36,176 nt of DNA, from positions 1 through 36,176 of IMG/VR virus record IMGVR_UViG_3300031951_000587, one strand, 5' to 3'. The notes below the pieces were generated by a model that was not told the origin of the DNA, made no database searches, and worked only from the letters and a program-made list of their open reading frames with translations. Made by a program: the position numbers and the translations under genes. This document shows positions 30,400-36,176 of this stretch, piece after piece. Every line of letters begins with the position of its first letter. Positions within the stretch are counted from its first letter, which is position 1. The DNA comes from a virus.

Positions 30400-30670
30400 C
30401 ATAGAGCCCTACTGGAAAGAACACGAGCACGAGGCCGTAGAGTATTACCTGCGCTGGGCGAAGTGCTGGCAGATGGTTAAGGGGTGGCGAATGCTCCAAG
30501 TCGGGTACTGCGTGGCGATTGAGAACGGGCTAAAGTTCCCGAAAGAGATCGACAATATGTGGCGGCTGGACGGATGGGGCGAACGCTGGAAAGTCCGCAT
30601 GGTAGCCCGCCCCCGCGAATGGAAACAGGTTTACTACTTCAAAAATGAAATACCTACAGTTCACCAGTGA
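30392..30670 (+). CDS. Hypothetical protein, tryptophan-rich
   Basis: 92 residues from the ATG at 30392; an in-frame TTG at 30386 is a less likely start. Trp and Lys are frequent (RWAKCWQMVKGWRMLQVGYC, MWRLDGWGERWKVRMV). No motif recognised. It overlaps the previous gene by eight bases and the next by 26. Coupled to NinB-like and DnaA-C-like genes, so probably DNA metabolism or host interaction. Confidence 0.55.
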   Translation: MNSIEPYWKEHEHEAVEYYLRWAKCWQMVKGWRMLQVGYCVAIENGLKFPKEIDNMWRLDGWGERWKVRMVARPREWKQVYYFKNEIPTVHQ

Positions 30671-31082
30671 GGGCAGCCCCGCACTACTGGCCTTGCCAGC
30701 CGAAAGCATAGTGAGGGCAAAGGAGATTCTCGCCACCGCTGAGGCCGAGATTAACAAGCTTATGCCAAAGCAGAAGCAGAAGGCCCTTACCCCGAAAGAC
30801 CACCTGAGCACGATACAAGCCTGCATCTGCGACCACTACGTTATCGGGTTAGAGTTCATGTCGGGCAACCAGCCGCATAGGGTAGAAGGCCGCACCATTT
30901 TGGTAGGGATTATGAAACATCTAGGGTACACCCATAAGAGGATAGGGGAGATGATCGGCTTTGCGATGCAGAGCGTTACCAGCTTGAGTGTCAGACACGC
31001 GAACGAAGAACGGGGCAACGCGGCCTATCGGGCAGCTTATGAGGCCGTGCTAGAACAGGTAAAAAAGAAAATGGCTATATAG
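30645..31082 (+). CDS. DnaA C-terminal-like DNA-binding protein
   Basis: 145 residues. The C-terminal half (EGRTILVGIMKHLGYTHKRIGEMIGF, then SVTSLSVRHANEER) follows the DnaA domain IV pattern: a helix ending in LGYT, then IGEMIGF, then the signature-like TSLSVRHA. In DnaA this domain binds DnaA boxes. The N-terminal half is helical (ESIVRAKEILATAEAEINKL) with no ATPase motifs. It could target the phage or host origin without acting as an ATPase. It is the last gene before a promoter. Confidence 0.6.
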   Translation: MKYLQFTSEGSPALLALPAESIVRAKEILATAEAEINKLMPKQKQKALTPKDHLSTIQACICDHYVIGLEFMSGNQPHRVEGRTILVGIMKHLGYTHKRIGEMIGFAMQSVTSLSVRHANEERGNAAYRAAYEAVLEQVKKKMAI

Positions 31083-31099
31083 TAAATCAAAAGACTTAC

Positions 31100-31107
31100 T
31101 ATCTTTG
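31100..31107 (+). promoter_or_regulatory. Promoter -7 box (TATCTTTG) before the packaging-region operon
   Basis: TATCTTTG fits TAnnTTTG exactly and lies in the only gap between 30.4 and 33.9 kb. Three bases separate it from the GTG at 31111. No good TTG box is seen at 19-21 bases, but the upstream stretch is A-rich. Confidence 0.6.
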
Positions 31108-31110
31108 GGC

Positions 31111-31407
31111 GTGCTATCGGAGTCACAGAAGGTCGCCCGCATTGTGGCTATCTGCCTAGACGGGTCTAAGCCCCCGTACACCCGTGAGGTAAAGGGCTAC
31201 CACAACCGTCTGGCCTGCGCCATTATACTGACTGAAATGTTAGGCTTGTGTGGGTCTGAGGCAGCAAAGGCTATTGGGGTGAACGTGCCGACCATATCCT
31301 ACATGAGGCGCAACCATCAAGACTTCCAGGTACTCAGAGACCCCAAGAGCCGAAGGTACGTTAGGAGACTAGCCGAACTCAAAGAACAATGTGCCCAGTA
31401 CCTATAA
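31111..31407 (+). CDS. HTH-domain protein
   Basis: 98 residues from the GTG at 31111. The TTG at 31105 lies inside the -7 box, so it cannot be the start of a message made from that promoter. LACAIILTEMLGLCGSEAAKAIGVNVPTISYMRRNH is a clear helix-turn-helix: helix SEAAKAIG, turn, recognition helix VPTISYMRR. The rest is a basic helix. It is probably a transcription regulator of the packaging-region operon or a DNA-binding partner of the DnaA-C-like protein upstream. It overlaps the next gene by 19 bases. Confidence 0.65.
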   Translation: MLSESQKVARIVAICLDGSKPPYTREVKGYHNRLACAIILTEMLGLCGSEAAKAIGVNVPTISYMRRNHQDFQVLRDPKSRRYVRRLAELKEQCAQYL

Positions 31408-31625
31408 ATGAAATCGTGCTGGCCGTGGCTATTGGCTGGCTGGGCCTTTGGCTAGCGCGTGAGCTAGGCTACCTAGTCCCGTGGACGTTTTGCTCGCGGT
31501 GTATAGCCTTTTGGTCGGGTCTTGCGGTATTCCTATTTTTGGATGAGCTGCCACCATTACAGGCGATTGGGTGGGCAGCGGTAGCAAGTATAGTCGCCTA
31601 CTACTTTGACCGGAACATACCATGA
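31389..31625 (+). CDS. Small membrane protein with CxxC
   Basis: 78 residues with three hydrophobic segments: VLAVAIGWLGLWLA (about 10-23), IAFWSGLAVFLFL (39-51) and IGWAAVASIVAYYF (60-73). A Cys-x-x-Cys pair (FCSRCIAFW) sits at the border of the second. The Cys pair and Trp remind me of small Bacteroidota membrane proteins, but I cannot name a family. It overlaps its neighbours. A role in exclusion or membrane anchoring is possible. Confidence 0.6.
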   Translation: MCPVPINEIVLAVAIGWLGLWLARELGYLVPWTFCSRCIAFWSGLAVFLFLDELPPLQAIGWAAVASIVAYYFDRNIP

Positions 31626-31759
31626 CTTGGGACGAGATAGCCAAAGAGATAGTGCGGCTTCGTGAGCGCGTAGCCCTATTGGAGGCAAAGGTAGAAGCTC
31701 TAGAGCGGTTGCCCCGCCCCGCCGTTACCGTATTCCGTGACCCGCGAACGAATGACTAA
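31622..31759 (+). CDS. Small coiled-coil protein
   Basis: 45 residues, ATG at 31622 overlapping the previous stop (ATGA) and a TAA at 31757 overlapping the next gene. The core (EIAKEIVRLRERVALLEAKVEALERL) is a regular heptad leucine-zipper-like coil. The reading frame fits the gene-coupling style of the region, so it is likely real. It may be a dimerising adaptor. Confidence 0.55.
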   Translation: MTWDEIAKEIVRLRERVALLEAKVEALERLPRPAVTVFRDPRTND

Positions 31760-31988
31760 GGAGCGAGCCCGTGAGATCGTGGACGCATGGGGCACCCCGC
31801 ATGGGACGTTCCAGAACCCTCGTTTCAAGCGGAACGGGGCTGAGCGGGCGTACTCGGACGAATGGATAGCCCAAAGCCGAGTAGAGCTGGCCGAACTCTA
31901 CCAGGAACGGAAACACCAGCCTATGGGCACGTGCCCTAGCTGTTTAGAGCGAGCACTTAAACTAGCACGAGCTACGGCGTATGGGTAG
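31752..31988 (+). CDS. Small hypothetical protein with a Cys pair
   Basis: 78 residues. The ATG at 31752 gives an eight-base overlap with the coiled-coil gene; an in-frame GTG at 31737 is a possible alternative. TKERAREIVDAWGTPHGTFQNPRFKRNG is followed by a helix and a CxxC (TCPSCLERALKLARA). No family named. It overlaps the ParB-like gene by eight bases. Confidence 0.55.
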   Translation: MTKERAREIVDAWGTPHGTFQNPRFKRNGAERAYSDEWIAQSRVELAELYQERKHQPMGTCPSCLERALKLARATAYG

Positions 31989-32613
31989 GCCAAAGATTAG
32001 TATAGAATACCGCAAGACGGACGAGCTAAAGGCTTACGGGCGGAACGCCAGAAAGCACCCAGGCCAGCAGATAGACGCGCTAGCTAAGGCTATCCGTAGG
32101 TTTGGCTTTTTAGTGCCGGTGATCGTGGAGGCAGACGGAACACTGATAACGGGGCACGGCCGGGTTGAGGCAGCCCGCAAGATAGGGCTGGAGGAGGTGC
32201 CAACGGTTTCGGCAGAGGGGCTAAGCGCAGCGGAGATACGCGCACTAAGGCTGGCAGATAACAAGCTGGGGGACAAAAGCGACTGGAACAAGTCGGCGTT
32301 AGCGGCCGAGCTATCGTGGATTATGGATAACGTCGGGGATGTTGAGGTAACCGGCTTTGATTCAATAGAACTTACAAAGTTATTAGGGACGGAGCAGGGC
32401 CACGCGCAAGAGTTGCCGCCTGCGTCTATTCAGCTAAAGCCCGCGCAGGAGTACTTGGTGGTGGTTTGTGAAGACCAAGAGCAATGGGACAAACTAAGGC
32501 AAGCGCTGAATCTTGGACTTGTAAGCAAACGAGGGTATAAGCAAGGCTCGGACTTTGTAACAGTAGGACAGGAGCGCGTAATAAAGGCAGAAAGAATCTT
32601 AGAGCTATGCTGA
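31981..32613 (+). CDS. ParB/Srx-like N-terminal domain protein
   Basis: 210 residues. The first 110 match the ParB/sulfiredoxin fold: YRKTDELKAYGRNARKHPGQQIDALAKAIRRFGFLVPVIV, GTLITGHGR with the catalytic-type GHGR at 58-61, then VPTV, and RALRLADNKLGDKSDW. In phages this domain is normally followed by a DNA methyltransferase. Here it is followed by a 100-residue tail without methylase motifs (no DPPY), so it stands alone. ParB-like domains act as CTP/ATP-dependent enzymes or nucleases on DNA. It overlaps the glycosyltransferase gene by seven bases, which suggests a shared role in DNA modification. Confidence 0.75.
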   Translation: MGRPKISIEYRKTDELKAYGRNARKHPGQQIDALAKAIRRFGFLVPVIVEADGTLITGHGRVEAARKIGLEEVPTVSAEGLSAAEIRALRLADNKLGDKSDWNKSALAAELSWIMDNVGDVEVTGFDSIELTKLLGTEQGHAQELPPASIQLKPAQEYLVVVCEDQEQWDKLRQALNLGLVSKRGYKQGSDFVTVGQERVIKAERILELC

Positions 32614-33311
32614 TTGCGGTGCCAAGTAAAGGGCGGGCGGGCCGGACTACGACTCAGCGGCTTGTAGACGGGGCAATGTTTTTTGTGCCAGCGGGCGAAG
32701 TGCGGGAGTATCTCAGCGCGGGGATAGAATGCGTAGGGGTGCCTAATGACGTGAGGGGGATAACGGCGACAAGGAACTGGATACTAAAGAACACGGAGGA
32801 GCGGCACGTAGTTATGCTAGATGATGACATGAAATTTATTAGCTGGATGAAAATGCACGAGAACAATTTTGAGCAAATAAAAATGAGCGCAAAGGAATTT
32901 GCCAAGGAATGCCAAACAATGTTTGAGCTAACGGAAGGGATGAGCTACAGGATATGGGGGCCAGCTACGCAAAGCGCAATTAGGGCAGTGTACCCGTACA
33001 AGCCTATACTGTTTCGATCGTATGTGCTAGGGACTTGCATAGGCATCGTAAACGACGGCATAACGTTTGACGAGAGCTTTAAAGTCAAGGAGGACTACGA
33101 GCTTTGCTTGCGGTGCGTGAAAGAGGACGGGGGTGTAGTGGCGGCAAGGTATTGGATCGCCGAGGCTTCGCACTGGAAGGACGAAGGGGGGTGCCGAGAC
33201 TATAGAACGGTTACTATGGAAGAGGATGCCGTAAGCAAGCTAATGGCGATGTACCCTGGGATGGTAAGAACAGCTCGCAGGAAATCGGGCATAAACATAG
33301 AGATACTGTAA
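32607..33311 (+). CDS. GT-A glycosyltransferase, TET-associated-GT-like
   Basis: 234 residues. The opening MLIAVPSKGRAG, ITATRNWIL (52-60) and the metal site MLDDDMKF (DDD 72-74) are those of the GT-A family called TET-associated glycosyltransferases in phages. The back half (VLGTCIGIVNDG, KVKEDYELCLRCV with acidic base, HWKDEGGC) fits as well. Such enzymes are predicted to add sugars to oxidised or hydroxymethylated bases. No TET/JBP hydroxylase or base-synthesis gene is visible here, so the acceptor is unknown. The middle of the gene is more A/T-rich than its flanks, a possible sign of transfer. Its stop overlaps the small terminase start. Confidence 0.65.
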   Translation: MLIAVPSKGRAGRTTTQRLVDGAMFFVPAGEVREYLSAGIECVGVPNDVRGITATRNWILKNTEERHVVMLDDDMKFISWMKMHENNFEQIKMSAKEFAKECQTMFELTEGMSYRIWGPATQSAIRAVYPYKPILFRSYVLGTCIGIVNDGITFDESFKVKEDYELCLRCVKEDGGVVAARYWIAEASHWKDEGGCRDYRTVTMEEDAVSKLMAMYPGMVRTARRKSGINIEIL

Positions 33312-33673
33312 TGCCACGGAAACCAAAGCAGATACCGGAAACGGTACAAACAGAAGAGCAGGCAAGAGCGCTGGCTGCGGTAGGGCTTACGATAGCCGAG
33401 ATAGCTGATGTGCTAAAGGTGAGCGAGTATGACGTAAACAGGGGGGCGTTATCGCAAGCCTATAAAGAGGGACGCGCTAATGGCAAGAAAAGCATATTAG
33501 CGGCACAGTACCGGCGGGCTCTTAACGACTCGCACCCTGGCTGCGTTTACGCGGCGGACAAGATGCTCAAGATGGTACACGGCCTACACGAAACTCAGGG
33601 CATCGCGGTCGGGGATTCGAACATAACCCTGCTGCTCACCCCTGAGCCGCCTAGCAATGGAACTACAGCCTAA
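33311..33673 (+). CDS. Small terminase subunit (putative)
   Basis: 120 residues. ALAAVGLTIAEIADVLKVSEYDVNRG is a helix-turn-helix that binds the packaging start site. SQAYKEGRANGKKSILAAQYRRALNDSHPG and CVYAADKMLKMVHGLHE follow the pattern of small terminase subunits (HTH, then helical oligomerisation region). The last 20 residues are disordered. The large subunit lies 0.7 kb downstream, separated by two genes, which is unusual since the two are normally adjacent. Confidence 0.7.
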   Translation: MPRKPKQIPETVQTEEQARALAAVGLTIAEIADVLKVSEYDVNRGALSQAYKEGRANGKKSILAAQYRRALNDSHPGCVYAADKMLKMVHGLHETQGIAVGDSNITLLLTPEPPSNGTTA

Positions 33674-33914
33674 CACCTACTATTGGACTAGGGACAAGCG
33701 CATAGCCTATGTGCTTGGGCGGCTGCCACTTACCGGAGAGCGAGAGCACGGGTGGGTAGTAGCTTACTACAAGCTAGGGGAGTACACGCTTTTTGGGTGG
33801 GCTTATCGGGTTAACGGCTACTGCACCTTAGACCAGTCAGAACAGTCCGACGACCTAGTAGCCCCCGTTTCGGCTGAAGAGCTTGAGGCTTTCTACAAGT
33901 CCGAAGAAGATTAA
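33657..33914 (+). CDS. Small hypothetical protein between terminase genes
   Basis: 85 residues. TYYWTRDKRIAYVLGRLPL, HGWVVAYYKLGEYTLFGWAYRV and a final acidic helix (SAEELEAFYKSEED): beta-rich with many Trp and Tyr, no family recognised. It overlaps the small terminase gene by 17 bases and is followed by a 12-base gap before the exported protein. Confidence 0.55.
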   Translation: MELQPNTYYWTRDKRIAYVLGRLPLTGEREHGWVVAYYKLGEYTLFGWAYRVNGYCTLDQSEQSDDLVAPVSAEELEAFYKSEED

Positions 33915-33926
33915 CCAACCACCCTT

Positions 33927-34373
33927 ATGAAAACCACCCTTTTGTTTCTGCTCTGTGCTATGCACCTGAGCCTATCAGCCCAGCTACGCACCCGCGTAGC
34001 CCTCACGGCCCCCAATGCCGTAGAGCTAGGGCTAGAGTACATTCAGCGTTCGGACGCGCTACACCTCAGCTACGGGGCTTCTGTGTTGAACGGCCAGCGG
34101 GACTGGGCTGCCACGGGATACGTGAACGTAGGCTACGGCGGCACCAAAGCGGACGGCTGGGGCACCACCCCGCTGATCGGCACGCGACTAGGGTATCAGG
34201 TACACCCGACGCGCGACCTACCGGATGCGTTTGTACTCGCGCCCTATGTGGCAGTACGGGGCCGCAAGCGCACGTATGAGCTATTCTTTAGAGTGGCGTG
34301 GCACAATGGGTTCACGCACCTGTTAGCGCAGAACGCGGCACAGTTCGGGGGCGGGGTAGCTGTAGTGTTTTGA
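33927..34373 (+). CDS. Exported outer-membrane beta-barrel-like protein
   Basis: 148 residues. The N-terminus is a signal peptide (MKTTLLFLLCAMHLSLSAQ, cleavage probably after Ala18). The mature part is a series of alternating strands separated by Gly/Asp/Asn turns (RTRVALTAPNAVELGLEYIQ, LHLSYGASVLNG, GYVNVGYGG). It ends GGGVAVVF, with a terminal Phe as in the beta-signal of outer-membrane barrels. At about 130 residues it would make an eight-strand barrel. It sits between the terminase genes, which is odd. Candidate roles are exclusion of superinfecting phages or a Lom-like surface change. The ATG lies 12 bases after a stop with a C-rich leader. Confidence 0.6.
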   Translation: MKTTLLFLLCAMHLSLSAQLRTRVALTAPNAVELGLEYIQRSDALHLSYGASVLNGQRDWAATGYVNVGYGGTKADGWGTTPLIGTRLGYQVHPTRDLPDAFVLAPYVAVRGRKRTYELFFRVAWHNGFTHLLAQNAAQFGGGVAVVF

Positions 34374-35584
34374 CCCCAGTAGCCTACCCTCAAGCCTTTC
34401 ACCCTATCTGGACAACGGATAGGCGGTATGTTGTGCTTTGGGGCGGGGGCGGGTCGGGCAAGTCCAATTTCATCTCTCGGCACTTAGTCGTTAGGGCTGC
34501 CACCGAAAAGGATAACCGCTACATCGTATTCCGCAAGCACTACCGCCAGCTAAGGGAATCGGTCTTCGCCGAGTGCTGCCGTCGGGTGAACGAGTTGGGG
34601 CTAGGTAACCACTTCGTGTTTATGCTCAGCCCGATGCAGATAGTCTGCAAGACCACGGGCTCGGTTATCCTATTCATGGGACTGGACAACCAAGAAAAGG
34701 TGAAGTCCACGGCAAGGGTATCTACCGTCTGGTTTGAAGAGGCCACGGAGTTTTCTGAGGATGATTTTTGGCAGATAGACAAGGAACTGAGCAAGGCCGA
34801 GACTAAGTACCCCAAGCGGTACTTCCTGAGCTTTAACCCAATTAGCCAGCAGAATTGGGTGTACGGGGCATTCTTTGCAGAGACGGCGGAACGGGCCGAG
34901 TTCCACGCCAACGCCCTGAGAATAAAGACTACCTACCGAGACAACCCATATCTGTCAGCGGATGCAGCGGAGTTCTTTGAGCGGGCTAAGACCCTGCGGC
35001 CCAGGTTCTACGCGGTGTACGGGAATGGGGAATGGGGCACACCGGAGGATTTAGTAGTAGGGCCGCTACCGGAGGTAGACCGGATACCCGACGCGGCCAA
35101 GCTAGTCTGCTACGGGCTAGACTTTGGCTTTAACGACCCGTGCGCCCTAGTGGCGATCTATCGGGATGATGGCGTTTACTACGTGAAGGAACTACTCTAC
35201 CGCACTCAACTCACGGTAGGGGCCTTAGCGGACGTAATGAAAGAAATGCAGGTAGAGCAGTACGTGCCTATCTACTTTGACAGCTCACGGCCAGAAATGG
35301 CGGCGGGGCTTCGGGCGGCGGGGTATCTAGCGCAGAAAGCGAACAAGTCAGTAGCGGCGGGCCTAGATGCCCTCAAGTCCCACAAAGAGGCGGGGCGGCT
35401 GTTTACGCTAGGCGCGAACGTGAACCTAAACAAAGAGCTGGCCGTGTACGCTTGGCGTAAGGATAGGGACGGCCACATACTTGAAGAGCCCGAAGACGGG
35501 TACGACCACGGGGTGGATGCTTTGAGGTATGGCCTTTTCACACATTTGAAATATTCGGGGTATGGGTCGGGCTTAACCTTTTAG
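34370..35584 (+). CDS. terL: Large terminase subunit (PBSX/Terminase_3 type)
   Basis: 404 residues, TTG start at 34370 overlapping the previous stop by four bases. The motif order fits the packaging motor: Walker A GGGGSGKS (25-32), Walker B-like TVWFEEATEF, coupling motif SFNP, then the nuclease domain with YGLDFGFNDPCALVAIY, the acidic YFDSSRPEM, and GYDHGVDALRYG near the end. A longer frame upstream overlaps the beta-barrel gene and is less likely. It pumps DNA into the procapsid and cuts the concatemer. The packaging start cannot be read from the sequence. Confidence 0.9.
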   Translation: MTPVAYPQAFHPIWTTDRRYVVLWGGGGSGKSNFISRHLVVRAATEKDNRYIVFRKHYRQLRESVFAECCRRVNELGLGNHFVFMLSPMQIVCKTTGSVILFMGLDNQEKVKSTARVSTVWFEEATEFSEDDFWQIDKELSKAETKYPKRYFLSFNPISQQNWVYGAFFAETAERAEFHANALRIKTTYRDNPYLSADAAEFFERAKTLRPRFYAVYGNGEWGTPEDLVVGPLPEVDRIPDAAKLVCYGLDFGFNDPCALVAIYRDDGVYYVKELLYRTQLTVGALADVMKEMQVEQYVPIYFDSSRPEMAAGLRAAGYLAQKANKSVAAGLDALKSHKEAGRLFTLGANVNLNKELAVYAWRKDRDGHILEEPEDGYDHGVDALRYGLFTHLKYSGYGSGLTF

Positions 35585-35592
35585 TATCTTTG
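35585..35592 (+). promoter_or_regulatory. Promoter -7 box (TATCTTTG) after the large terminase
   Basis: TATCTTTG starts at the base after the terminase stop and lies 24 bases before the next ATG, matching TAnnTTTG. A TTTG at 35545 is 36 bases upstream, too far for the -33 box, so only the -7 element is supported. Confidence 0.5.
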
Positions 35593-35616
35593 GATACCAC
35601 ATAACCACTCCACAAA

Positions 35617-36176
35617 ATGAATACCGTTCACATTGCCGTAGTGATCCTTTCTGGATGGATTGCTACTTTGTTCCTGTGGCACATTGCCCGAATGGCTAAA
35701 GAGGGACAAGAAAAACCCGAAGCCCAGCCCCCGAAGCCCGCCCCCCCGCCGCCGCCAAAGCGCCACGAGCGTTTCCCGTGGCTAGATGTAGATGGTACGT
35801 TCATTGGCTACGACCGGGATGAGTGGCCCGACATTTACACAAGCTGGGACAATACAACCCGAAACAAATTTTGGGAAGATGATGCCAAAGAAAACAATCG
35901 GAGAAAAGCTAAAGAGCGAGAGGCTTTGCCATATTACGACCGCAAGCTGTGGCGCGTGGGCGACTTGATAAACGCGGGCATGATGAAGGCTGAGATTTAT
36001 TCGCTTAAAGGCTCGGTAATAATTAAGATCGTGGAGGTTATGCCCAGCTCCGGCACTAGGGGGATTGAAGTGGGCAACCTAGAAAGCCTAAACGAGTACA
36101 GTAACTACGAAAACGTTTCATGCAAACTCCGCTTGCTAAATGACAATAAAACAGTTCCTACGGGTTGTAACCCTTA
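35617..36176 (+). CDS. Membrane-anchored protein with proline-rich linker, 3'-truncated
   Basis: The frame is open from the ATG at 35617 to the window end (186 residues seen). Residues 5-23 form a membrane segment (HIAVVILSGWIATLFLWHI), followed by a charged stretch and a proline run (QPPKPAPPPPPK at about 38-48). The rest is soluble, acidic and aromatic (RFPWLDVDGTFIGYDRDEWPD, NKFWEDDAKENNRRKAKERE), then a beta-rich end. It has no family I recognise. The proline linker suggests a protein projecting into the periplasm or cytoplasm from the membrane. It has its own -7 box. Its stop lies beyond the window. Confidence 0.6.
   Translation, partial: MNTVHIAVVILSGWIATLFLWHIARMAKEGQEKPEAQPPKPAPPPPPKRHERFPWLDVDGTFIGYDRDEWPDIYTSWDNTTRNKFWEDDAKENNRRKAKEREALPYYDRKLWRVGDLINAGMMKAEIYSLKGSVIIKIVEVMPSSGTRGIEVGNLESLNEYSNYENVSCKLRLLNDNKTVPTGCNP

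Noticed and set aside
31105-31107. TTG start for the HTH gene at 31111
   Set aside because: The TTG is part of the -7 box itself.
31981-32613. ParB-like gene as a partition protein
   Set aside because: There is no ParA partner, no HTH domain after the GHGR domain and no parS-like repeat cluster; the phage-type accessory enzyme reading fits better.
1-36176. Integrase, excisionase, transposase or CRISPR array
   Set aside because: No tyrosine or serine recombinase motifs, no IS ends, and no spaced direct repeats were seen on either strand; the only tandem array is inside the pentapeptide gene.

Overview
The window is a dense, almost fully one-directional (+ strand) stretch of a tailed double-stranded DNA phage (Caudoviricetes), either most of a genome of about 36 kb or a prophage-like segment. 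Head, tail, lysis, replication/recombination and packaging modules are all present. No integrase, repressor/antirepressor pair or CRISPR array was found. Several signs point to a Bacteroidota host. Promoter -7 boxes of the TAnnTTTG type lie in nearly every real intergenic gap. Shine-Dalgarno sequences are mostly absent and start codons follow C/T-rich leaders. The proteins also look like those of Bacteroidota phages. The host assignment is an inference.

Layout. 1-8.9 kb: virion and tail genes, comprising a 5'-truncated structural protein, a tail-completion protein, a tail protein carrying a carbohydrate-binding-like domain, a tail-tip/hub candidate and the tape measure. 8.95-11.86 kb: an XkdF-like protease fused to a scaffold, the major capsid protein, the major tail protein candidate and a strong terminator. 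11.87-15.7 kb: a fibre-like protein with a LamG-like domain, the portal and a head-tail connector. 15.7-17.2 kb: a two-domain glycosyltransferase fusion. 17.2-20.1 kb: lysis genes (holin candidates, M23 endopeptidase, unimolecular-spanin-like lipoprotein) with an interposed metallophosphoesterase.

20.1-20.64 kb is the only long non-coding stretch. It holds a minus-strand RNA unit made of a TATCTTTG -7 box next to an 11-3-11 palindrome, a tRNA-Ala(UGC)-like cloverleaf with broken stems, a compact four-hairpin RNA, and two hairpins that each have a U-tract only in the minus orientation. A divergent + promoter (TTG-N19-TATCTTTA) then starts the early genes.

20.65-24.3 kb: early genes (HTH protein, a pentapeptide protein with 15-bp DNA repeats, Sak4-like ATPase, VRR-NUC nuclease), ending in a strong terminator. 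24.4-31.1 kb: a second operon with a DUF1376-like replication protein carrying iteron-like repeats, a DnaB helicase, many small coupled genes, an HNH protein, a NinB-like protein and a DnaA-C-like protein. 31.1-36.2 kb: a third unit with an HTH protein, small membrane and coiled-coil proteins, a ParB-like domain protein, a DDD-motif glycosyltransferase, the small terminase, an exported beta-barrel-like protein, the large terminase and a 3'-truncated membrane protein.

The order of structural genes is unusual: tail genes come before the capsid gene and the capsid gene before the portal. The most unusual items are the minus-strand tRNA-like RNA unit, the GT14-like/GT2-like fusion, the ParB-glycosyltransferase pair next to the terminase, and start codons only 3-4 bases downstream of -7 boxes, which imply leaderless messages. 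Reading frames are open at both window ends, so the first and last genes are partial.
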